Assembly (NCBI GenBank): GCA_022559985.1
Contig: JAFJTR010000008.1
Coordinates: 558,001 to 622,000 of the forward strand
Direction of reading: 5' to 3'
DNA from: Parastagonospora avenae f. sp. tritici 18332-5
Lineage: Eukaryota > Ascomycota > Dothideomycetes > Pleosporales > Phaeosphaeriaceae
DNA length: 64,000 nucleotides
Under the pieces are notes generated by a model that was not told where the DNA came from, made no database searches, and saw nothing but the letters and a program-made list of their open reading frames with translations. Within the stretch, counting starts at the first letter, position 1. Each line of letters opens with the position of its first letter. Positions 56,013-64,000 of this stretch are shown piece after piece. Position numbers and translations under genes: made by a program.

Positions 56013-56385
56013 TCACCAAGAACAGCCGGGCTCTTCACGCTTCTTGAAGGAGAATTGGATAGCGCGCTTCTCCTTCCACCCCTGAGGAGGCACAGTGCTA
56101 TGGCCCTCGCTCTTCTCGTAGTCTTCAGGGCTCAGATTGGTGCTGACGTCCTCTTCACGCTTCTTGAAAGAAAACTGGATCGCAGGATCGCGCTTCTCCT
56201 CCTCTCCACGCTTGAAGGAAAACTGGATGGCGCGCTTCTCCTGGTCGAGAGCTGGCTGAGCGGGTACTGCGTATTCATAAAAACGATTGGCGCTATAAGT
56301 TTTAACACCTGTAGCACTTACGAGCCAAAGCCTGAATGGCAAGAAGCTGAGTAGATCCGCTCATCAAAGTCGAGGTTTGAACCAT
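56013..56385 (-). CDS. Kex2-processed repeat precursor peptide (dikaritin-like RiPP)
   Basis: Two exons, 56385-56322 and 56266-56013, with a 55-nt intron (GTAAGT donor, TACGCAG acceptor) and phase kept, giving 105 residues. The N-terminal 21 residues are moderately hydrophobic and end in ALA, a possible signal peptide cleavage site. The remainder contains three copies of the hexapeptide AIQFSF at residues 34-39, 50-55 and 90-95, each followed by KR or KKR and the first and third directly preceded by EKR. Basic KR sites are at 32-33, 40-41, 46-47, 57-58, 88-89 and 97-98, with acidic spacers. Repeated short cores between kexin sites are the hallmark of fungal dikaritin RiPP precursors (ustiloxin, victorin types). 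A tyrosinase pseudogene and an HxxHC protein are neighbours. The gene itself has no stop or frameshift. A peptide pheromone is less likely because there is no CaaX end and no WxxxPG-type core. Confidence 0.7.
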
Positions 56386-56944
56386 GGTGAATATGGTATG
56401 AGGATAGATGAGATTTGAGTAGTGTAAGAAAGTTGGGTAATGGAGATCGAAGCTTTCAGAGATGTGCTGTGCTGTTTGATGCCGAGTGAGGTTGAACTGA
56501 TAATTGTTTGGGTCGGATGCCTACTGAACTTATATTCACTAGACTGTAATTAAGTCGCTATGATTGCTACGAAACTATGAAACAAGTGAAGAGCACGTCT
56601 CTGTTTTCGGAAGTTAGGTGTAGAGTAGAGCGTCAATACACAGAATTAATTACCCTAATTCTGACTACGTTTCAGAGATTAAAGCTAATAATGACACTAT
56701 TACGGGGTTTGAGTGTAGGCTTCGGAGATTTTCGTTCTCGCGGTAATATTGTATCATATTCATGAATCATCTGCCGCATTCCGCTCGCGTTGAAATCATC
56801 GTTTCTCATTTCATCGACACCGCAAGGCCCACCTCCACTCGATTCTATCTATCCCCTTCAGAGACAAGTGCTCCCGCATATGGACCGCAATCTCTACCAC
56901 TCATCAACTTCGTGTATCTCTCTTCATCTACGGTATCAGAAGAC
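56386..56944. promoter_or_regulatory. Divergent region, precursor peptide and tyrosinase
   Basis: About 560 bp between the two ATG codons, so the precursor and tyrosinase promoters are shared here, as often seen in compact fungal clusters. AT-rich around 56530-56760. No specific binding motif is evident. Confidence 0.5.
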
Positions 56945-58244
56945 ATGGATTCCAAAGAGACCAATTTCCTGCTCGACAAAGGCTCAGGATACCGAAGACT
57001 GTGCAGACAGCCGTACGGAGTCTATCTTGTCGGATGTTTAACTGCAACGATCTTTGTAGTCATATTAGTACTATAGGTTTGGCAGTCGCGATTGCTATCA
57101 TCGCTAAATGAGAAGATGCAGGTGGATGTTGTGAACCAACTCGGCCCTCACAACATACATTACGCAAAACAAGAAGTCCATAAGCAGTCCGCCTGCCAAT
57201 CACCAAACACGCGATATTCTTGGAGATCTCTCTCAAGAGAGGAAAGGACAGAGTTCATCGATGCAATGATTTGCCTCTCTACGAAGCCATCATTTCTTGT
57301 CGCAAATACAGGCATATATGATGACTTTACAAGAATACATGCCATCACTGGAAAAGCTTGTAAGTTAGAATGATTACGAAGCCAAGAAGTTCACTAATTA
57401 GAGTACAGACCATTTTGTAGCCGGTGATCACGCCTGGCATAGATGGCATCTGCACTTATTCGAGTACGCCCTCAGAAACTCCTGTGGCTACCGGGGACAC
57501 TTAGTGTTTGATCTCCCCAAGGCAATTTTCAAAATGCATCTTACTAATATCTGCTTAGCTACTGGGAATGGGAGCTTGACTTCGAGGACCCTGCCGCTTC
57601 GGACATATTCGATGCGAACGTTGGGTTTGGCGGCAGAAGTACGATGATCCCCGACGTGACCGAAGAGACTCTTTCTTCTCTCAACTTGGAAGAGATTTGT
57701 TGTCTACGTGACGGTCGCTTCAAAGACCTAACTCCTGCATGGAACATGGCGCGGCCTCAGCCAAATGTAAAAGCCCCTCTCGAGTTTGACCCGCACTGTT
57801 TGCGTCGATGCTATACATCGAATCTGGTAAACTATGAGGCAATCAATGGCACATGGACTGACCTTGCTTTCTCGCCGCAACGCATCGAAGAGCTGCTGAG
57901 TATGAATGACTTCGATGAATTCAACTTTGCGTTGGAAGACCTGCACTTCTGGTTTCCTACGTCAGTCTGAGGGGATATCTCGTCGCTATTAGCTCCAAAC
58001 GGTATGTTACCAGAGAATCCGTTGTCAGTACCGTACTGACTTCTTAGAACCTCTTTCTTATCTTCACCTCACAAACGTTGATCGCATCTAGTGGAAATGG
58101 CAAGAGCGGCATCCTTAAGCAATTGATGGCTTAGACGGTCCGTTGGAATTCATGTCTTATCCGGGCATACCAGACCACCCTCCTAGGGTCAAAGATGTAC
58201 TAAAAACTGAGTCGGATCTGCTGTGTTATAATTACTCTACGTAG
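56945..58244 (+). pseudogene. Tyrosinase (UstQ-like), broken by four stops
   Basis: Reading along the plus strand: an N-terminal anchor (cytosolic start then a membrane helix at about residues 24-43), then a tyrosinase fold. Introns at 57360-57408, 57506-57558 and 58002-58047 fit by phase. The copper-A part is visible (HFVAGDHAWHRWHLHLFEYAL), followed by YWEWELDFEDPAASDIFD and VGFGG, the pattern of ustiloxin-type UstQ tyrosinases that hydroxylate an aromatic residue of the core peptide. In-frame stops are at 57074-57076 (TAG), 57968-57970 (TGA), 58089-58091 (TAG) and 58116-58118 (TAA). Homology continues past all of them to 58242. The copper-B segment is degenerate: the usual LHH is LHL. So the enzyme cannot be made as full length. 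The first stop could be avoided only by a 30-nt intron, too short to trust. Confidence 0.8.
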
Positions 58245-59158
58245 ATGGGGATGGATTAAGACCTTCTTTCTTTGATGTAAGATGCTCAACTCTTGAGTCT
58301 TTATTGACTGATTGCCGGATCACAAGTATTGTCAATATCTCAACTACGCGATCAGGCGTACTGATCTCGGTCACGCGGTCAGACGCGCTGATCGCAACGT
58401 CCGAGCAGCGCTCAGACCAGAACCCCTGAGCCCAACTCTTCTGTAGTTCTCCTCCTTAGTACAATGAAGTCAACAACAATCACCGAACAGAATGCATTCC
58501 TAGTTGTCGTTATTTCCTTTCAGCACTAGTGCGAAGCCCTACCAACACTCATGATGATTTTTGCGACAATTGTGCACCTCCACAGAAGCAGTCTCGACTC
58601 TGCTTTTGAGCTTCCTGTCGACCAGATTCTCAGATCATGAGAGGAATTTTGGCTAACAAGCTCTTTACTAAGTACAACTCATCTGCCACACTCTAACCCC
58701 ATGGATTCCCCTATGCGCCCGGAGCAGAACACCTCATCGTCGCCGCAAGGCTCAACTTCTTTTCTGATACTTCTACGGCATTTGCCTCAAAGCCAGTTAC
58801 CGCGACAGCGACACGAATTGATTCTTGCAGAACATCCGGCCCACCTCGCGACTTCCAAAATGTCAAATATCCGATGCTTCACCGTGTTGGGGCCGCTAGG
58901 AGGTTTCGGAAGAGGAGACAGGGAGACAGGAGAATTATGAAAACGGCCAAACCATGCAACTGAGATCTGGAACAAATCCGATCTGGATGTTTGATCTCTA
59001 AAACTTCCATCAGCAATCAGTCGGATATTCTTTGTTCTGGCACAGCTTGAGATAGAATCGAGGAAAAACATCGTCACGCAATTTCTCTCTCAGGTACTTC
59101 TTCTGCCACCGTTTCTCACGACAGGTGCTAATAGACTACCGTGGGAACTGTTCTCACG
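58245..59158. other. Intergenic within the peptide cluster
   Basis: About 0.9 kb. Contains a 27-bp tandem repeat (58346-58399, listed separately). Frames on both strands at 58700-59080 (79 and 96 codons) overlap each other; neither has a family signature, so I leave them uncalled. They might be relics of another cluster gene. Confidence 0.4.
58346..58399. repeat. Two tandem 27-bp units
   Basis: Two units start with acgcg at 58346 and 58373, with period 27. Over their first 20 bases or so they differ at only four positions, all transitions (a/g, g/a, t/c, a/g). Each contains a CAG/CTGATC half-palindrome. They may be duplicated regulator sites in the peptide cluster or chance slippage. Confidence 0.6.
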
Positions 59159-59753
59159 ATGAACGCAATACATCGACTGTTTTTAATTTTGGCGGCATGC
59201 TGTCTTGCTTCCCCCATTACGGGGAGCATATTAGTAAGCTCTAATCTTATCCAGCAATATGGTGTCTTAGCTAATAGCCCAGGCGACTCTCAATAATCCA
59301 GCTCAGTCAACTCTCGATAACACAGCCAAATTTTCAGTAGCTGACTGCGGCACCTCTCCATCCGAAGCGCAGCTGAAAGGCTGCAAATTCTCGCCCATGG
59401 TAACATCCTGAACACCAACCGCATGTCTGAGCTCCGCCCTCGACTCCGAATGGAACGCAAGCGGAAGGAAATACTTCCTCAATCAAAACGGCACGCAAGA
59501 AGCAAATCACGACGCCGTCACTCGCGGAGACATCGAGACATACTGGATCGACATGAACACCCATGTAGCACACTGCGTGTACGCTTTTCGGCAAATTTAC
59601 CATGCTTATCAGCAAGGAAAGGGTCTTGGAGCAGTGCCTGCGCACGTCATGGAGGAAGACCATTTCTATCACTGCTTGACGTTTATGTCGACTGGGAATT
59701 TCTCGGGAGATGCGCTTGTTAGTGTTGTTCACCAGTCTTATACGCATTGTTAG
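59159..59753 (+). pseudogene. Secreted double-HxxHC protein (UstYa-like oxidase relation), one stop
   Basis: Two exons, 59159-59233 and 59283-59753 (49-nt intron with GTAAGC donor), 181 codons with a single TGA at 59409-59411 inside an otherwise open frame. Residues 1-20 form a signal peptide or anchor (LFLILAACCLASPITG). The body has ADCGTSPSEAQLKGCKF, a Cys-bearing block common to these fungal secreted proteins, and two H-x-x-H-C motifs (HVAHC near 59560 and HFYHC near 59670). Paired HxxHC motifs are the hallmark of UstYa/UstYb (DUF3328) oxidases that cyclise dikaritin peptides. The stop replaces a position where related proteins have Trp (TGG to TGA). Without that single change the gene would be complete. 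Full family assignment is inference. Confidence 0.6.
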
Positions 59754-60632
59754 ATTAAGCGAGACCGAATACAAGGCCATGCGATTTCGATTGAGAGCGG
59801 TTCATAGTGTAAGTGGAGGAGATGGACTTAGTAAAACGATATCCCTTTCTACTCTTGCTCGTAACGGTGCTGCATATATCTGTCGTCGAACAAGAAATGG
59901 TTTTTGGAAACGAAGCGGCGTGAATTGGAGTACATGGGCGCGAGAAGAAGGGGCGCGCCAGCGGGTGAGCTAGTGGGAGATTAGTGAGGCTGGTGGGAAC
60001 GTGCGTTGATTGCTGCGTTTCGTGGGAAAGCATAACTTTGTTTGCGCGCGTCAGGTGGCCCGTAAGTTGGGCTGCCCAGGTGAGAGGTGAGTGTGGGGAG
60101 GGACCTGTGACGTGCGTTTGGGTTGCGAATTTCGAGAAATGTAACCTTAGAAATTGGTATGCGGCGCAGTCAGCGACTCGTATTAAGATTACGCATGCGG
60201 GACCTTTGTGATGGAAGAGCTTCCCCGTGATGGGCTGTGTGTAAATTTGTTGCAGAATACACAGAGAGCGCGGCGAATTGGGCGTGATCGTTGTGGCATG
60301 TTAACGTACGTCATTAGATCTATCTGCAGCTCGTGATTACTATTAGACATTCTTCTCGCATGATCATTCCACATATGCGTCTCTCTCCCATCATCAGGCA
60401 GTAATGCCGCCCTCCTTGTGCAAAGCACTAGCAGGTGTTCTGTAGGTAAAGCAGGCAAACTGTGTTGGCGCCCATGTCTCTCGCTGGGGACGACGCGACT
60501 TACTCACGCTGCCATGTACGGGTCACGAAGACCTGTTGATGTTGCTTGAGTGGCGTGGATTGTTGATTTGTAGGAGAGGATTCAGATCCATCTTCCGTGA
60601 TATTCTGCACTCGTCTTCACATCCTGCATGGC
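59754..60632. other. Convergent intergenic region, right edge of the cluster
   Basis: About 0.9 kb. No gene recognised. Frames of up to 92 codons lack motifs. Confidence 0.4.
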
Positions 60633-61972
60633 TCATCCCGCGGCGGGGAGACGAGGAGAATTACTGGCAGGTCGGTTCGTGGATACGCTGTCACGCGTGA
60701 CCTCTCTGAGCGCTGCCGCATAATCTGATTCTGCAACCATGTCGTCGGATTTCAAGGCGTTTGGGTTGTCGGCAAAATGACGCTGGTGCTGTTTTTGCGT
60801 AGACTGCGAGCTGTGCCCTTTCTCCGACATCTGGTCTTCTAATGCACTTGGTACGAGGTCTTCTGGGGCGAGGTCGGCGGTTGGGTCGCGAAGATGGCTG
60901 TAGTTTGGGAACACGACAGAATCCTTCTGTGCTCGCCGAACCCGCTTTGGTTTGAATGGGAAGTTGTTGGGGTGGATATAATCGCAGTCGGGGCTGCGTA
61001 CGGCCTGGAGCGCGTTTGCTTCCCTCTCCATGTCTTCCCATGTAGCAACCAGATTGCCGTCATTGCGAGAGCGGCTGTCCGACAAATCGCCAGAGAAGCT
61101 GCCTAGTCGACTGATTCTGAAAGCTCTTAGGCGGTCGAGCGCCATTTTGAAATCGTCCAGTACCACGGCGTCCGTCAAGCACTTGAAGACAAAGGCTAGC
61201 TTCCAGAAGGGATTGATACCAGTCGTCCCGGGGAGTCTGATCGACTTAGTGACGGTCAAAATGTCGCAAATGATGAAGACGATGCTGAGAACCATGGAAA
61301 GGAGCATTATGCCGAAGCGCGGCGAAATGCGGACAATTTCCTTGAGAGACAACTCGTATTGCGTTTTGATCACCCAGAACAGTAAGACAGTCGCGAAGAT
61401 CCACCAGGGATCACGGCACAATGCCTCCCAGGGTCGTGTTTTGAGGAAAATGTCGTTGATGTTGTGAAAGTAGGCGAAATTGGCGTATATCTCCAGGACC
61501 CAGTACGGCTGTGCGAGGATGACTGTGCCAATAAATGCGTAGCTCGCCCATTTGGATAAAAATGGCTTGATCTTCATCCAGGCGATGACATTGTGCAGCG
61601 ACCAGGAGGCGTTCAAGAATATTGCGGCGACCGATAGCCACCATCCATTGATGGGTTGTCTGAAGAATAGCCAGAAGCCTTGCCAGAGTCCAAGAACAAG
61701 CTCAAGAAGAATAAGCTGACAAAGTATTAGTGCGACTATTCGCGATGTTATGTGGCGGTACTTACCTTGTGCAATAACACACCTCGCCTCATGTTCGCTA
61801 AGGTTATGGCGATCAGTATCACCAGAGATCCCACCAAAAGACCCTGGGCCCAAGCCTCCAGAATCAGCTCGATGGCATCCCATGATTCGAAATCGAGAAC
61901 TGCCGACGCATTTCTCGAAATAGGGCTTTCTACCACAGTCCTGCGCACCATGGCGCTGGACAGTGGACTCAT
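60633..61972 (-). CDS. Multi-pass (about 7 TM) integral membrane protein
   Basis: Two exons, 61972-61766 and 61715-60633 (50-nt intron, GTAAGT donor), giving 429 residues in phase. After a short extracellular-looking N-terminus with one possible glycosylation site (NAS), seven hydrophobic segments follow: GLLVGSLVILIAITLA, ILLELVLGLWQGFWLFF, WLSVAAIFLNASWSLHNVIAW, YAFIGTVILAQPYWVLEIY, WWIFATVLLFWVIK, GIMLLSMVLSIVFIICDI and the FWKLAFVFKCL region. A 170-residue cytosolic tail is charged and Ser/Gln-rich. The topology resembles fungal Pth11-like or other uncharacterised 7TM proteins, but the CFEM or Pth11 signatures are not seen. No defects. Linkage to the peptide cluster is uncertain. Confidence 0.65.
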
Positions 61973-63660
61973 GTGGTCGCAGAGTTTTCGATGTTCCGAT
62001 TTCCGGTTCCGAGAGAAGCGTTCAGGCTCTGTGATGTCACCGCGAGAAAAGTCGAATGCGCGACCTCAACATAAATACCATCGCGGGCGGATGCGAACAA
62101 AGCAGGCGGGATGTGAAGGTTAAAAGCAAAAAGAAAACGATGACACCGAGTACGAGGAAGACCTGGCCTGGGCGTTCTCGTGCTCTCCGCCATTTCTCCG
62201 CATCTCGCCCATGACAATTGTGGACGGCGGGAGGCGTCGAGGCGACGAGTAAACAGCTACGCCAACGCTGACACTAAACCCTGCAAGCTGTAGTGTCAAT
62301 GACACGGATTGTGGCGCTTCATTGTCGAACGGCTTGGCCAGGTCACGTCCGGTTGTCCAACTAGGTTGTCGAACCTGCACGCAAAAATTGCCGCCGATCC
62401 GTAAACTTACATGGGTGATTGACTTCAAACGTCACCCGTGCAAACGTCTTGGAGAACTTTACGATGCGGCGACAGGACATGTGCAATCTTACACAGCAAG
62501 TGGTAGGACTCTGGCGCAGAGTTCTTTGCTGAACAAAACGCTGACGATCACGATGATGTTGTGTGCCTGGCGGATGAAGTCCAGATGATGCAAGTACCAG
62601 CTTATTGGTCCAACGCCGGCCCTCCCACATGTGTGCAAATGAGCAACGGCTCGGGATGGCCACATGCAACGGGCGGCCTGGCCATGAACCTGGGACCTGG
62701 GGATCTGCGACCGCTCAAACGGGCGGAGCGCGTTTCGCTGCTTTGTTATTGGAAGGGTTGAGTGCGCCGCGTGTTCTCGTGCTGAAAGAAACGCTAAAAC
62801 TCGTCCTGCAGTTCTCTCATTGCGACGATAAGGGCTGGACACATCTGCAGGGAGACAGACACGAAAGCAGTAAATGGGCGGTGCTGCACTCAGGTGCAGG
62901 ACGCACTGTAAGACGCGTCCAGTATATCCCATTTTATCCCATTGGATGTGCAGATTTGCTGTGTATCTTTGGAAGATTACATCCATTTCCTTCTTTGAGA
63001 CTGGCCTCACGGTCCGGAACGTGTCTTTACAGCGCAAATGCAGTGAGCGCGGTTGTGTCAACGTACTGCATACTGATTCAGGTACCGAGTCTGGCAAATC
63101 AATACTCATCATGACTTCTTGGGAAGCTCACTTCCGGTGAAGACAGTCCTGAGTTTGTCCGAAAGCTGACGATGATAACGGCAAATGCGCATAGCGAAAG
63201 CCGACGATGTCCTCCATCACTGCCTCGTCTCAGCTTACACTCAGCTTGTCATGAAGAGCACTGAGTGCGAAAAGTTGGTGAACCCGACCTCATTCATGAC
63301 ACCCTAAACAAGGATAGGCCGCGATATAGATAAGTTGTCCTGATGCCCTGGAATAGATCGACAATCACATAGCTGGCCCGCTATCTTTGCACTTACACCT
63401 TCTAGGCAACAGCATAGTGTTCACATATGAATGCTATTCGAATTAAATTTGTCCTCAAGAAAGACAGATGTCATGGTCAGGATGAGTGGCTTCGACTCAT
63501 GCATTATGGAGAAGGCAGTATCCGCTTTAGCGTGTTCTAGCGCGACTGCCCCGCTGAAGTCATCGACGACCCGCCACGCAAACATTTGATGTCAACAGTA
63601 TAAACTAAGCTTCCTGTAGCTTCACATTCTTCAACTCCATGCCATAGCATTTTGCCCAAC
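61973..63660. other. Divergent intergenic region, no gene recognised
   Basis: About 1.7 kb. Long frames on opposite strands at 62489-63114 mirror each other and lack any domain, so I do not call them. The region next to 63661 should hold the eIF2D promoter. Confidence 0.4.
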
Positions 63661-64000
63661 ATGTTCAAGAAGAAGCCGAATGTATGCGATGCCCGGAACC
63701 TGGAGAATGCGCAACATAGCTAAGTAGGGCAGATCAAGCCGCTTTCGCCCCTCAAAAGCAGCGACCGCCGCCGGACCGCCGACCAAATTATTGCAGACTT
63801 TAGCATTAAAGTGCCAGTCGATGCAAGTGCAGATCCTGAAGATAAGATAGCTTTCACCGCCGGTCTCACCGCGCTGAGGAAGTCGCTCCTTCCCGAAAAT
63901 GCCCTGTCCGCACGCTTCACCACAACAGCAGGGCCAGACCTCAAGCAGGTGTCCGGCACCATATACGTTGGCAGCCACGAAGGCACAAGCGGAGAACAGC
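63661..64000 (+). CDS. TMA64: Translation initiation factor eIF2D/Tma64, 5' part only
   Basis: Exon 1 is 63661-63681, exon 2 begins at 63733 and runs off the window; the 51-nt intron has a GTATGC donor and CAG acceptor. The product starts MFKKKPNIKPLSPLKSSDRRR, matching the N-terminus of fungal Tma64/eIF2D (yeast begins MFKKEPHIKALSNLKNSDRK). It continues as a ligatin-type N-terminal domain (TADQIIADF, LRKSLLPENALSARFTTTAGPDLKQVSGTIYVG). eIF2D binds the 40S subunit, delivers initiator tRNA independently of GTP and helps recycle post-termination complexes. Only about 96 residues are in the window, so the PUA, SWIB and SUI1 domains are outside. A minus-strand open frame here is a shadow. Confidence 0.88.

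Noticed and set aside
56013..56385. Reading the repeat precursor as a mating pheromone
   Set aside because: No CaaX ending, no Trp/Pro-Gly-type alpha-factor repeat, and the neighbours are RiPP tailoring enzymes, not mating genes.
57045..57076. A 30-nt intron that would remove the first stop in the tyrosinase
   Set aside because: Too short for fungal splicing, poor donor, and it would delete part of the membrane anchor; later stops remain anyway.
62489..63114. Overlapping open frames of 207 and 169 codons on opposite strands
   Set aside because: They mirror each other, neither has a family signature, splice structure or good context, so neither is supported.
1..64000. tRNA genes, rRNA, CRISPR arrays or bacterial operons
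   Set aside because: I looked for T-arm motifs (GGTTCGAnnCC), regular spacer-repeat arrays and polycistronic spacing and found none; introns and gene families show a eukaryotic nuclear sequence.

Overview
The window looks like nuclear DNA of a filamentous ascomycete (Pezizomycotina). A Dothideomycete is my best guess from the gene families, but no marker settles it. Evidence: introns are short (mostly 49-65 nt) with GTAAGT/GTATGT-type donors, CTAAC/CTGAC branch sites and YAG acceptors; genes are mixed on both strands and monocistronic; F-box, HET, Zn2Cys6, MFS and GH17 families are typical. I see no tRNA, rRNA, CRISPR array or bacterial-type signal.

Layout. 0-1.7 kb: a broken F-box gene. 2.5-11.5 kb: bHLH regulator, MFS transporter, the divergent pair CWC21/CDC123, and a F-box-like protein. 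12.4-19.6 kb: decayed accessory DNA (a broken HET gene, a small Cys-rich ORF with an internal TGA, an APH-fold kinase-like gene that is intact, and a broken unrecognised gene). 19.9-24.7 kb: an apparent GH17-But2 cell-wall protein and a HET protein with FG-GAP-like repeats. 25.4-30.9 kb: proteasome alpha5, QCR10, a DHA1-type MFS transporter and a small hypothetical. 32-35.6 kb: F-box and BTB-like hypotheticals. 36-41.5 kb: 4-hydroxyphenylpyruvate dioxygenase, a TTC36 homologue and a Zn2Cys6 regulator. 43.4-51 kb: a ZIP transporter, a CDF metal exporter and the kinetochore protein Mis6/CENP-I. 52.6-55.5 kb: a conserved unknown, a small membrane protein and the mitochondrial release-factor-like Rso55. 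56-59.8 kb: a compact RiPP-like locus. 60.6-64 kb: a multi-pass membrane protein and the 5' end of eIF2D/Tma64.

The most interesting region is 56.0-59.8 kb. An intact two-exon gene encodes a short secreted precursor carrying three copies of a hexapeptide core bounded by Kex2 (KR) sites. Beside it lie a tyrosinase of the type found in ustiloxin-like (dikaritin) clusters and a secreted protein with two HxxHC motifs, as in UstYa-type oxidases. Both putative tailoring genes carry in-frame stops, so the locus looks like a recently decaying peptide-product cluster.

A second theme is that housekeeping genes are intact while six accessory genes (F-box, HET, 18.5-kb gene, small Cys-rich ORF, tyrosinase, HxxHC protein) carry nonsense codons, most of which are one transition away from a sense codon. 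This is compatible with RIP or simple decay. A third is the divergent pairing of HPPD with a TTC36 homologue, whose mammalian counterparts are reported to interact.
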